DNA of 64,000 nucleotides from Oceanicaulis sp. MMSF_3324 (GTDB taxonomy: Bacteria; Pseudomonadota; Alphaproteobacteria; Caulobacterales; Maricaulaceae), in contig NZ_JASHIU010000010.1 of assembly GCF_030733545.1 (NCBI RefSeq), forward strand, positions 62,001-126,000, written 5' to 3'. A program made the translations under genes and the position numbers. Below the pieces are notes generated by a model, which was not told the DNA's origin, searched no databases, and saw nothing but the letters and a program-made list of their open reading frames with translations. Shown here piece after piece: positions 51,461 through 61,255 of the stretch; within the stretch, counting starts at the first letter, position 1, and the number at the start of each line of letters is the position of its first letter.

Positions 51461-52285
51461 ATGGTCAACACAGTTGGCGTTCAGGGCCCGTATCTGGGTC
51501 CCAATGGCGCAAACGCCACGCCGCAGAACGAAACCGCCAAGGCGCGTTCAGACGCCAAAGGGCAGAACCCCTCCGCCAAGAGCGCCAATGACACGGTCAG
51601 CCTGTCCGCCGCAGCGCGGGCGGTTCTGAACGGGGCCTCGGCGCGCGTGGACGCGCTGATTTCCGATCGGGGCAATGCGATCTTCCGCAACGCGCTGGCC
51701 GGCGCCCGCGCCTATCAGGACAATTACGCCGCAGTGCTGGAACAACCCGGCCTGGACGCCGAAACAGCGCGTGAAACCCGCATGAAGATGCTGGAGCGCG
51801 AGCGCGAAGCCTTCACAGCGCCCGAGCACACCGGCGATGTGCTGACCCGGGCGCGCGCCTATATCGAGTTTTATGATTCCCTGTCCGAAGAAGAACAGAA
51901 TTCCGAGCGCTATCGCGGCACGCGGGAGACCATGCAGGCCGTTGTCGAGCAGGAATCAGTGAACGCCGGCGTTGAGGTCCCCGATCTCAGCCAGTCGCAA
52001 AGCCCGTTCGATACCCTGCTTAACGCCCTGTCCGATGAGGATGGCGGCATCGCCCAGCGCAACCGGCAGGATGTGATCGAGGCGTTCCGCGCCCGCCTGG
52101 ATGCGCAGGTCGGCTCCCAGGCTCGCCAGCGTGAAAGCCAGGAGCTGGAAAGCCGCTATATCGCCCTTCAGGACCTGATCGAGCGCGCCCGTCGTGGCGA
52201 TGAAACCGCCTATGCCCGTCTGGAAGCCCTGTCTGAGGACAGCGCACGGGTCGCTCCGGTCAGTGAAAGCGGCACGGACGAATAG
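51461..52285 (+). CDS. Unknown coiled-coil-rich protein, possibly CtrA-controlled
   Basis: 274 residues; GGAG precedes ATG 51461. No signal peptide or membrane helix. The first 50 residues are low-complexity polar sequence ending in DTVSLSAAARAVL, which resembles the disordered start of flagellar-associated proteins. The rest is highly charged helix (AETARETRMKMLEREREAF, QVGSQARQRESQELESRYIALQDLIERARRGDETAYARLEAL). A CtrA-like box upstream would fit a flagellar or polar role, but this is inference. No family recognised. Confidence 0.65.
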   Translation: MVNTVGVQGPYLGPNGANATPQNETAKARSDAKGQNPSAKSANDTVSLSAAARAVLNGASARVDALISDRGNAIFRNALAGARAYQDNYAAVLEQPGLDAETARETRMKMLEREREAFTAPEHTGDVLTRARAYIEFYDSLSEEEQNSERYRGTRETMQAVVEQESVNAGVEVPDLSQSQSPFDTLLNALSDEDGGIAQRNRQDVIEAFRARLDAQVGSQARQRESQELESRYIALQDLIERARRGDETAYARLEALSEDSARVAPVSESGTDE

Positions 52286-52287
52286 GC

Positions 52288-53814
52288 CTAGCCTGGAGCA
52301 AAGCCGGGCGACCAGCCCGCCGCCAGCAGCCCGAACACGAAGCCCAGACCAATGAGCGCGGCCCCCGCCCCGCCCATGATCAGCCAGTTGGTGGCGACCA
52401 GCCAGAAGGCCGGCTCCGCCCGACGCGGAAAATCCTCAAGCGGATCCAGGTCGCGATGGAGCGGCTGGCTGGCGCGCATTTCGGTCGCATCACGCACTGC
52501 GCCGGCCGAACCGGTGGCGAACTGACACAAGCGCGCCAGCACATCCACGGCGAGACGGGCGCTCGCCTCGTCATCGACGTTGAGCATCAGGCTGCCTTCG
52601 CCATGATTGAGCAGCTTGCCGTTCTTGCTCGGCGTCTTGCGCACGCCCGTGATCTTGGAATAGCTGCGGATCTCTTCCGCCTCGGCCTCTTCAATATCGT
52701 CCGGGCTATCGGTTTCAGGCAGGCCGAACAGCACCAGCCGCATGAGCATTTCCGCCAGGCTGGCGCGATCCAGGGCGTTGAGCCGCTGGCTCTTGAGCGC
52801 GTCCGGGCCGCCATGGGCCAGCCATTTGCCGATCATCTCGATCCGGATCGCCGCGGCCAATCCGTCCGACACGCCCTTGAGCGCAGACTTGTCCGCCGAG
52901 GGCGCGCCTATCCGCGGCAGCCCCCGGCCCGGCTTCTTGCCCTTGGGCGGCTTGGCCTTCACGAACGGGCCGTCCAGCTTGCCCCGGAAATGGGTCAGGC
53001 ATTCATCCAGCGCATGGCGCGCCGCGCGCACCGCCGCGCCATGGCGCACCTTCTTGGACAGAAGGTCTGAATCCAGCAGCCGGTCCGCCTCCCACAGGCT
53101 CCGGGCCGCTTCAGACAGCGATTGCGACACCTTCTGGGGGTCGAGCGTTTTGCCCGCCTCCAGGCTTTCGCCATTGCGGATCTTGTTGTCTTGCGCGGTC
53201 AGCGCCTGATCGGCCTGGCTCTTGAGCGAGAACAGGATCTGGTCGAACTGGCTGTCGCGCTCGCGCGGCCAGTCATCGCGGCGCCAGCGGCCAAGCTGAA
53301 AATACCAGCGCGATTCCCCGCGCTGCAGCCGCTGATTGAGATCGCGGCTGAATTCGAGCTGCTCCTCGCCGGGAAGCAGGTCAAAGAACGCCTCCACAAA
53401 ATCGAAGACAAGAAGATTGGCGGTGACGCTCCACTTCTCCCCATAGAGCGGATCACGGTCGAACACCTTGCCTGGCGCGTGGAAGAGATTGTCAAAGCCC
53501 GGATCTTCCGCCGCAGCGGACCAGTGCGCCCGGTTCGCCTGCAGATAGGCGTCGGCCATGGTCTGACGCGCCCGGCGGGGCAGGTCCTTGATCTTGCGCT
53601 TGTCATTGGCGGCGCTGATGGTCTTGGCGAGCTGGATGCGCAGAGCCATTTCGGCGTCCACAGACGCGTTGGTCGTTTCCGCCTCGGTGAAGTTGAGGGC
53701 CTTGGCCTTCTCTTCAAGCGCGCGCCGGTCGTGCAGGTGCAGGTCCGCCGCGAACAGCTCTCCGCTGCCCACCCGTGCGCGATAGCGCAGCGAGAAGAGC
53801 TCGGACAGGCTCAC
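52288..53814 (-). CDS. Unknown protein with C-terminal membrane anchor
   Basis: 508 residues starting at GTG 53814 in a GTGA overlap with the CCA transferase stop. The body is helical, with a proline/lysine-rich hinge (AKPPKGKKPGRGLP near 290). The C-terminal PAFWLVATNWLIMGGAGAALIGLGFVFGLLAAGW gives one long or two short transmembrane segments (about 468-500), so most of the protein faces one side of the membrane. No family or catalytic motif is recognised. It is the last gene of the DUF1285 operon, 2 bases from the convergent stop at 52285. Confidence 0.7.
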   Translation of the reverse strand: MSLSELFSLRYRARVGSGELFAADLHLHDRRALEEKAKALNFTEAETTNASVDAEMALRIQLAKTISAANDKRKIKDLPRRARQTMADAYLQANRAHWSAAAEDPGFDNLFHAPGKVFDRDPLYGEKWSVTANLLVFDFVEAFFDLLPGEEQLEFSRDLNQRLQRGESRWYFQLGRWRRDDWPRERDSQFDQILFSLKSQADQALTAQDNKIRNGESLEAGKTLDPQKVSQSLSEAARSLWEADRLLDSDLLSKKVRHGAAVRAARHALDECLTHFRGKLDGPFVKAKPPKGKKPGRGLPRIGAPSADKSALKGVSDGLAAAIRIEMIGKWLAHGGPDALKSQRLNALDRASLAEMLMRLVLFGLPETDSPDDIEEAEAEEIRSYSKITGVRKTPSKNGKLLNHGEGSLMLNVDDEASARLAVDVLARLCQFATGSAGAVRDATEMRASQPLHRDLDPLEDFPRRAEPAFWLVATNWLIMGGAGAALIGLGFVFGLLAAGWSPGFAPG

Positions 53815-55037
53815 CCCCGAACCTCGCTGGCCAGCGCCAGAAGCGCCTGACGATCCAGACTGAAATCACTCTCGATCCAGCGCGTCTCCAGCGTTTTCAT
53901 CAGCGCGCCCAGATCCGGGCCCGGCTCAAAACCCTGCTCGATCAGGTCGCGTCCTGTAACGGGCAGGACCGGTTTGCGCCAGTGCGCGGCGGCTTCAAGA
54001 TCCGACTCGGCGTCGCCATCTCCGCGGGCTTCGGCCAAGCGCATCCGGTCTGAAAAGGTTTGGGCGCCCAAGGCATAAAGCGCACGGCGACGCGCGCGCG
54101 CATCCGATCCCGGCCGCACCGCCACAGCGTCAGACGTCGGCTCCGCACACATCGCGGCCAGGCGAGTGGTTTCCGCGTTCGACGCTTTCATCTGATGGCA
54201 CAGGCTACGCACTGTGGTCACATCTCCCCCGCACAACGCCGCCGCTCTTATGAGCGTGTCAGGCGCGCGCCTTTTCCCTCGGTCGGCGTTAATTATGCTT
54301 AAGAGAAGGTTTAAGTCGAGCCGTCCGGGCCAAACCGGATCAAAAACGTGGCCTTCCTGCATCGCTTTGGCCACAGCCCCCGGGTCTGGCGCGCCCAGCA
54401 GCTTCTTGATTTCCTTCCAGACGCGCTCGCGCGCCAGCTCGACCAGTTTGGGGGCGGCGCGCACGCAGGCGGCATGCCCCTCGGGGTCGAGATCCGAGCC
54501 ATACCAGGCGTTGAACCGGTAAAAGCGCAGGATCCGCAGCACGTCCTCGGCCAGGCGCTGATCGGGGTCTCCAATAAAGACCACACGGTGCGCCAGCGCG
54601 TCCGCCACGCCGTCAAACGGGTCGAACAGGCTGCCGTCGCGGCGCGCATAAATTGCATTGAGACGGAAATCGCGACGCCCCGCATCCAGCGCCCAATCGG
54701 TGGTGAAGGCCACCACGGCGCGTCGACCATCGGTGGAGACATCCTTGCGCAGGGTCGTGATCTCAAACGGCTGGCCGTCCGCCACGGCGGTGATGGTGCC
54801 ATGATCGAGCCCGGTGGGAATCGCCTTGATGCCCGCTGCCTCCAGAGCCTGAACGGTCTGCTGCGGCGTCAGCTGGGTGGCGATATCCACATCATCCACG
54901 CGCACGCCCTGAAGCGCATTGCGCACGCACCCGCCCACATAGCGCGCCCGATCCGTATCCCCGGGGCTGAGCGCATCCATCACGGCAAGCGTTGCTGGCG
55001 CGCGCAGAAAGGCGTGCTGTGACGGATCAAGCTTCAT
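53811..55037 (-). CDS. cca: CCA tRNA nucleotidyltransferase
   Basis: 408 residues from ATG 55037. The class II nucleotidyltransferase head is clear: ARYVGGCVRNALQGVRVDDVDIATQLTP, with Gly35-Gly36 and the metal-binding Asp49 and Asp51. It is followed by FTTDWALDAGRRDFRLNAIYA and the RILRFYRFNAWYG helix. It adds or repairs the 3'-CCA of tRNAs, or acts as poly(A) polymerase in some relatives. It lies in the DUF1285-NUDIX-DUF6111-cca operon conserved in many Alphaproteobacteria. Confidence 0.92.
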   Translation of the reverse strand: MKLDPSQHAFLRAPATLAVMDALSPGDTDRARYVGGCVRNALQGVRVDDVDIATQLTPQQTVQALEAAGIKAIPTGLDHGTITAVADGQPFEITTLRKDVSTDGRRAVVAFTTDWALDAGRRDFRLNAIYARRDGSLFDPFDGVADALAHRVVFIGDPDQRLAEDVLRILRFYRFNAWYGSDLDPEGHAACVRAAPKLVELARERVWKEIKKLLGAPDPGAVAKAMQEGHVFDPVWPGRLDLNLLLSIINADRGKRRAPDTLIRAAALCGGDVTTVRSLCHQMKASNAETTRLAAMCAEPTSDAVAVRPGSDARARRRALYALGAQTFSDRMRLAEARGDGDAESDLEAAAHWRKPVLPVTGRDLIEQGFEPGPDLGALMKTLETRWIESDFSLDRQALLALASEVRG

Positions 55038-55047
55038 GAGAGCCCCG

Positions 55048-55329
55048 CTAGATCGGCTCTTCGGTTGGCGGCGGGTCGCGGTCCTCGAACTGTCCGGGCC
55101 GGATCTCGCCATCTTCCAGACGCGGCGGTTGATACGCGCCGTCACGAGAACTGGAATCGGTCTCCACGAGCACGATCACGACCAGCATGACCATGGCGGC
55201 GCCCAGCCCCAGCACAATGCCCAGAATCGCCGACAGGGGTTTCTTGATCACACCCGCAGCCGACAGGATGCGCGCCACGATATAAGGCAGCGCGAAGGCG
55301 GCGAGCATGAGCAGAAAGATACGAGTCAT
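55048..55329 (-). CDS. DUF6111-like small membrane protein
   Basis: 93 residues with two hydrophobic helices (about 3-22 and 36-57) and an acidic, Pro-rich C-terminal tail (PPRLEDGEIRPGQFEDRDPPPTEEPI). ATG 55329 shares its last base position with the NUDIX stop (one-base overlap). DUF6111 genes sit in this operon position in relatives, which supports the label; sequence similarity itself is weak to judge by eye. Function is unknown. Confidence 0.65.
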   Translation of the reverse strand: MTRIFLLMLAAFALPYIVARILSAAGVIKKPLSAILGIVLGLGAAMVMLVVIVLVETDSSSRDGAYQPPRLEDGEIRPGQFEDRDPPPTEEPI

Positions 55330-55994
55330 CAGCGGCTCTCCCGTGCAGACCGGACCGTTTCGAGCGGTCGGCCCTGTGCGTAGCGAATGGACAGAGCGCG
55401 CAGCATGCCCGCCGTCGCCCCCCAGATATACCGCCCCTTATGAGGCATGGCGTAGAACCGCCGCAACATGCCGGCGAATTCGCGTTCCTCGAGCTTGTGA
55501 TTGTCCGGGTCCATCAGGAAATCGAACGGCGTTTCGAACACTTCCGCAACCTCGCCCGGATCGGGAGAGAGCTCAAATCCCGGCTCGATGACGCCGACGA
55601 AAGGCGTCACGGCATACCCCGTGCCCGTTTCATAGGTTTCCCAGCGTCCCAACAGCGTGATCTGTTCGGGCTTGAGCCCCACTTCTTCCTCGGTCTCGCG
55701 CAGGGCGCATTCGGCCAGTGTTTCCCGTCCGGCCATCTGCCGGCCGCCCGGAAAGCTGACCTGCCCGGCATGGGCCTGCAAATGGTCGGCGCGCCGGGTG
55801 AAAAGCACCGTCAGGCCGCTCTCTCGCTTGACCAGCAAGGCCAGAACGGCGGCCGGCTTGAGCTTTCGCGGCGACGGGGTCGGCATATCGTTCAGATCAC
55901 CATCCCCCCGCGTCGGACGGGAGGCGCCGGGAGCGTTCGCCGGGTCAAGCACCGTGCGCAATCGCTTCAGTATCGCCTCGACATCGGCGCTCAT
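55329..55994 (-). CDS. NUDIX hydrolase, CoA pyrophosphatase type
   Basis: 221 residues. The Nudix box reads GRETLAECALRETEEEVGL, matching GX5EX7REUXEEXGU. Upstream LFTRRADHLQAHAGQVSFPGGRQ is the CoA-specific pattern of the NudL/PCD1-like group. Such enzymes split CoA or oxidised CoA into 3',5'-ADP and phosphopantetheine. Overlaps: ATGA with the DUF1285 gene upstream and one base with the DUF6111 gene downstream. Confidence 0.92.
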   Translation of the reverse strand: MSADVEAILKRLRTVLDPANAPGASRPTRGDGDLNDMPTPSPRKLKPAAVLALLVKRESGLTVLFTRRADHLQAHAGQVSFPGGRQMAGRETLAECALRETEEEVGLKPEQITLLGRWETYETGTGYAVTPFVGVIEPGFELSPDPGEVAEVFETPFDFLMDPDNHKLEEREFAGMLRRFYAMPHKGRYIWGATAGMLRALSIRYAQGRPLETVRSARESR

Positions 55995-56575
55995 GCAGCC
56001 GGTCCCAGGGGAAAGAAGACGCCGCGACTCCAGACGCCCATGACAGGCTGGCCGTTCTCGTCCTCGCCGCGCTCGGCGAACTCCACGAGGTCATAGAACG
56101 CGGCGCGCGTGATCAGCGCTTCCAGTCGTCCGCGCACATGCACATAAGGTTCAGGCTCGCCATCCGGGCCGGTCTCCACCCGGATCGGATGCTCGGGCCC
56201 TGCGATCACGGCGTCATCAAGATTGGTCTGAAAGCCCAGCTTCTGTTCCTGGCCCACGCCCGTGCGATCCACACGAACGGCCAGGAAGGGCGCGGCCTCG
56301 ACCTTGATCTGGATCTTCTCGACCGGGGTGACGAGATAGGTCTGTCCGTCGGCATCCTTTCTGAGGATGCGTGCGAACAGGCGGATCAGTTTTTCGCGTC
56401 CGATGCGCGTGCCTTCATGCCACCAGCTGCCGTCGCGCTTGATGACGAGATCCATCTCGCCGCAATAGTCCGGCTCCCATTTTTCAACCGGGGGATAGCC
56501 GTCTGCGGTATCGATCGCCTCCGCCGCCGAAAGCAGCGACTGCATTGCATCTTGTTCAGACTTCGGTGCGCCCAT
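55991..56575 (-). CDS. DUF1285 family protein
   Basis: 194 residues from ATG 56575, with GAGGAG six bases ahead; a GTG two codons earlier would sit inside that site. Family signature: PPVEKWEPDYCGEMDLVIKRDGSWWHEGTRIGREKLIRLFARILRKDADGQTYLVTPVEKIQIKVE, the two-domain DUF1285 fold of unknown role. First gene of a five-gene operon, divergent from the MoxR gene across only 66 bases, so a shared control region is likely. Confidence 0.92.
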   Translation of the reverse strand: MGAPKSEQDAMQSLLSAAEAIDTADGYPPVEKWEPDYCGEMDLVIKRDGSWWHEGTRIGREKLIRLFARILRKDADGQTYLVTPVEKIQIKVEAAPFLAVRVDRTGVGQEQKLGFQTNLDDAVIAGPEHPIRVETGPDGEPEPYVHVRGRLEALITRAAFYDLVEFAERGEDENGQPVMGVWSRGVFFPLGPAA

Positions 56576-56641
56576 GGACACCTCCTCTGGCTGCGGCCAT
56601 GTTTGAGGTCAGAAAACTGCCTCGTTCAAGGATGTAAGCCG

Positions 56642-57640
<999 letters not shown>

Positions 57641-57647
57641 GATTTCG

Positions 57648-58535
57648 ATGAGCCCGGCGCCCGCCCCGTCCTATATGACCCGCCTGCGCCATGACGCGGA
57701 GGAGGCGGCGGCGCGTTTCCCTGCGCTGCTGGCCGAAGCCGAGCGCATTGCGGCGAGCGTCGCCCATGGCGTGCATGGCCGCCGCCGCGCCGGACAGGGG
57801 GAAACCTTCTGGCAGTATCGCCATCATCGCCCCGAAGACGGCGCGCGCTTCGTCGACTGGCGCCGTTCCGCCCAGGGCGATCACCTCTATATCCGCGAAG
57901 TGGAATGGGAGGCGGCGAACGCGGTCTATTTCTGGCGGGACGGCTCGGCGGGGATGCAGCTGCATTCGCGCGGCCTGCCCATCAAGAAGGAACGCGCCTC
58001 GGTCTGCCTGATGGCGATTGCGAGCCTGCTCAATCGCGGCGGCGAGCGCCTGTCGGTGCTGGGCGAGACCGGGCGCGCACGCGCAGGTCGCCAAGGCATC
58101 GAGACTGTCAGCCGCGCCCTGGCCCTGGGCGAAGGCCCGGCTGAACACGTGGAAGCGGCGGACATGCCGCGCCATGCCCGGCTTGTGATCGCCAGCGATT
58201 TTCTCGATCCCATTGAAACCTGGCGCGCCCGCCTCAATCGTTTCGCCGCACAGGGCGCGACGGGCGCGCTGTTGCGCATCGTCGACCCGGCCGAAGAGGA
58301 TTTCCCCTTCAAGGGCCGCACACGCTTTGAAGCCGCCGCCAGCGGCGACAGCCTGTTGTTCGGTCGCGCCGAAGATGCCCGCTCCGCCTATCATGACGCC
58401 TGGACGCGCCATGGCGCCCAGCTGGCGGACCTGTCGCGCCAATATGGCTGGCGACTGATCACGCATCGCACCGACCGTCCGGCGGCGAGCGCCGTCCTCG
58501 CGCTTTATCAAGCCCTGTCAGAGCCACAGTCATGA
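57648..58535 (+). CDS. DUF58 domain protein
   Basis: 295 residues; AGGA precedes ATG 57648, eight bases after the MoxR stop. The signature region is GRRRAGQGETFWQYRHHRPEDGARFVDWRRSAQGDHLYIREVEWE, followed by a VWA-like half (VYFWRDGSAGM with the MIDAS-type DxS motif weakened to DGS). DUF58 proteins partner MoxR ATPases. It overlaps the next gene by ATGA. Confidence 0.92.
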   Translation: MSPAPAPSYMTRLRHDAEEAAARFPALLAEAERIAASVAHGVHGRRRAGQGETFWQYRHHRPEDGARFVDWRRSAQGDHLYIREVEWEAANAVYFWRDGSAGMQLHSRGLPIKKERASVCLMAIASLLNRGGERLSVLGETGRARAGRQGIETVSRALALGEGPAEHVEAADMPRHARLVIASDFLDPIETWRARLNRFAAQGATGALLRIVDPAEEDFPFKGRTRFEAAASGDSLLFGRAEDARSAYHDAWTRHGAQLADLSRQYGWRLITHRTDRPAASAVLALYQALSEPQS

Positions 58536-61255
58536 TCACAGTGGGATCGCTCGCCTTCGCCGCGCCCTGGGCGCTGGCCGCCTTCGCGGTGTTGCCGCTC
58601 CTATGGTTCCTGCTGCGCGCCACGCCGCCGGCGCCGTCGCGGGTGATCTTCGCGCCGCTGCGCCTGTTGCAGGATCTCGCGCGGACTCCCGAAACCCCGC
58701 AATCGACGCCCTGGTGGCTTCTGGTGCTGCGCCTTGTAATGGCCGCCCTCATCGTGCTGGCGCTGGCCCGCCCGATCCTCAGCCCCGACACGGACGTGAA
58801 TTCGGACCGCCCCTTGCTGGTGCTGGTGGATGATGGTTGGCGTTCCGCGCCGGGCTGGCCGGACATGCAGGCCCAGGCCCGCAGCCAGCTGATCGCGGCG
58901 CGCAGCGATGGCCGGGACGTCCTTCTGGTGTTTACGGCCGCGCCCGCCAGCCAGACTGATCTGTCATTCGGCCCCGCCAGCAACGCCCTGTCGCGCCTGA
59001 ACGCGCATGAACTGCGCGCCTGGCCGCCCGCTCGCGACATCACTGCGAACCGTCTCGAGACCATTCTGGGTCAGCCCGGCGCGCCCGAACGCTTTGACAC
59101 GCTGTGGATCAGTGACGGTCTGGCCGGAACGGACGGAGACCAGGCCCTCGCCCGCCTGCTCAATGGGCGCGGCGCTTTAAGCATCGTTCTTCCCGATCCC
59201 AGTGAAACCGCGATCGGCCTGACTCGGGTCGGCGTGGAGCCGGACGGCTTCACGGTGCGTCTCGTGCGCGCGGACCAGGAGGCGGAACGCCCGGTCACCC
59301 TGACCGCTCTGGGTGCGGACGGACAGGCGCTGGCGCGGCTGGATGGGCGCTTTCAAGCCGGCGAACAACGCCTGGATCTCGCCGCCAGCCTGCCGCTCGA
59401 TCTGCGCAATCAGATCGCCCGCATCACGCTGGATCGCTTTGGCTCGGCTGGAGCGACGCACATCACCGGCGATCGCTGGCGGCGTCCGCGCGTCGGACTG
59501 ATCCGCCCTGATACGGGCGGCGAGCGCCAACCGCTTCTGTCCGATTACCACTATGCCCGCGAAGCCTTGTCAGGCACGGCCGAGCTGGTGAGCGGCGATC
59601 TTGAAACCCTGTTGCAAAGCGAACCCTCTGCGCTTGTCATGGTCGACAATGCCCGCATCGAGGATGATCGCCTGACCGCATTCGTGGATGAAGGCGGGCT
59701 GCTGATCCGCTTCTCCGGTCCCAATCTGGCGACGCGCACCGATCCGTTATTGCCGGTGCGCCTGCGCGAGGGCGGACGCTTGTTCGGCGGCGCCATGGCC
59801 TGGGAAGACCCGCAGGGCCTGGCCCCCTTCCCCGATGACAGCCCCTTCTCCGGCCTAGTCGCGCCCGAAGAAGCCCAGGTCACCCGGCAAGTGCTCGCGG
59901 AACCCGGTCCCGATCTCGACGCCAAGGTCTGGGCGCGTCTGGACGATGGCACCCCGCTTGTGACCGCGGATCGCTATGGCCAGGGCTGGGTGGTGCTGTT
60001 TCACGTCACCGCCGGGCCGGACTGGTCGTCATTGCCCCTGTCAGGACTGTACCCGGCCATGCTGGAGCGCACGCTGGCGCTCAGCGGCGGCGCCGACCCC
60101 ACCCCGCCCCAGGGCGGCGCCTGGGGTCTGGAGCGCGAGCTGAATGCGGAAGGGCGTCTCATCGCCCCCGCAACACAGGCCGAGATGATCGCGGCGGACG
60201 CCTTCACCACCGCCCGTGCCAGCGCGACCACCCCGCCCGGCGTCTGGACTCTCGGGGCGGCCAGCTCCGCCCTGAATGTCATGCAGCCCGGCGACCGCCT
60301 GGCGCTGATCGCCCGGGACCTGCCCGGCGCGACCTATCGCACCGGCTCTGGCGCTGTGGAGACCCGCATGGCGGGGCCGCTCCTGAGCCTCGCCCTGATC
60401 CTTCTGTGCGTGGATGGCCTGATCACCCTGTTCCTGTCCGGGCGCATGCCCTTCGCGGCGCGCAATCTGGGCGCGCTCGCCGTGGCGGCCCTGATCGGAC
60501 TGGCCGTTGTCCCGTCTGACGCGCTCGCTCAGGGGCAAGGCGTGACCGAAATCCAGGAGCAGGCCCTGGAAGTGCGCCTCGCCTATGTACTGACCGGGGA
60601 TGCGCGCATCGACCAGCTCAGCCGCGCCGGTCTGGCAGGGCTGTCGCGGGAAAGCACGCGCCGCAGCGCCGTGGAGCCCAGCGCGCCGGTCGGGGTGGAT
60701 ATCGAACAGGACGACATCCTGTTCTACCCGATGATCTACTGGCCGCTGACCGAGGACGCCCCGGCGCTGTCTGACGAAGCCGCCGCCCGGGTCACGGCCT
60801 ATATGAATGCCGGCGGGCTGATCGTTTTTGACACCCGCGACGGGCGCGCCTCCGGCCGGGGCATGGCGCCGCATCCGGGCCTTGTGCGCGTGCTTGATTC
60901 CGTCGAGGTGCCGCCATTGCATCAGATCCCTGAGGATCATGTGCTGGGCCGGACTTTCTATCTGTTGAGCGCGTTTCCCGGCCGCTATCCCGACACGCCG
61001 GTCTGGGTCGAAGCCAACCCTGAAAGCTCGGGCCGGGACGGCGCCTCCTCGGTGGTGATCGGATCGGCGGACTGGGCCGCCGCCTGGGCCATTGATGAGC
61101 AGGGTCGCCCTCTGGCTCCGGTTGAAGGCGGGCCGCGCCAACGCGAAATGGCCATCCGCTTCGGGGTCAATCTCGCCATGTATTCGCTCACCGGCAATTA
61201 CAAGGCGGACCAGGTTCACGTACCCGCCATTCTGCAGCGACTGGGACAGGACTGA
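58532..61255 (+). CDS. DUF4159 membrane protein with BatA-like N-terminus
   Basis: 907 residues. The N-terminus has two helices (about 9-27 and 58-80) in the BatA/aerotolerance-like arrangement FAAPWALAAFAVLPLLWFLLRATPPAPSR. A VWA-like beta region follows, then two more helices near 625-665 (LLSLALILLCVDGLITLFL, LGALAVAALIGLAVVPS). The C-terminal DUF4159 domain covers about 680-905 (LAYVLTGD, PMIYWPLTED, GGLIVFDTRDG, FYLLSAFPGRYPDTPVWVE, FGVNLAMYSLTGNYKADQVH). Inner-membrane, with DUF4159 probably periplasmic. Overlaps the last gene by one base (TGATG). Confidence 0.92.
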   Translation: MITVGSLAFAAPWALAAFAVLPLLWFLLRATPPAPSRVIFAPLRLLQDLARTPETPQSTPWWLLVLRLVMAALIVLALARPILSPDTDVNSDRPLLVLVDDGWRSAPGWPDMQAQARSQLIAARSDGRDVLLVFTAAPASQTDLSFGPASNALSRLNAHELRAWPPARDITANRLETILGQPGAPERFDTLWISDGLAGTDGDQALARLLNGRGALSIVLPDPSETAIGLTRVGVEPDGFTVRLVRADQEAERPVTLTALGADGQALARLDGRFQAGEQRLDLAASLPLDLRNQIARITLDRFGSAGATHITGDRWRRPRVGLIRPDTGGERQPLLSDYHYAREALSGTAELVSGDLETLLQSEPSALVMVDNARIEDDRLTAFVDEGGLLIRFSGPNLATRTDPLLPVRLREGGRLFGGAMAWEDPQGLAPFPDDSPFSGLVAPEEAQVTRQVLAEPGPDLDAKVWARLDDGTPLVTADRYGQGWVVLFHVTAGPDWSSLPLSGLYPAMLERTLALSGGADPTPPQGGAWGLERELNAEGRLIAPATQAEMIAADAFTTARASATTPPGVWTLGAASSALNVMQPGDRLALIARDLPGATYRTGSGAVETRMAGPLLSLALILLCVDGLITLFLSGRMPFAARNLGALAVAALIGLAVVPSDALAQGQGVTEIQEQALEVRLAYVLTGDARIDQLSRAGLAGLSRESTRRSAVEPSAPVGVDIEQDDILFYPMIYWPLTEDAPALSDEAAARVTAYMNAGGLIVFDTRDGRASGRGMAPHPGLVRVLDSVEVPPLHQIPEDHVLGRTFYLLSAFPGRYPDTPVWVEANPESSGRDGASSVVIGSADWAAAWAIDEQGRPLAPVEGGPRQREMAIRFGVNLAMYSLTGNYKADQVHVPAILQRLGQD

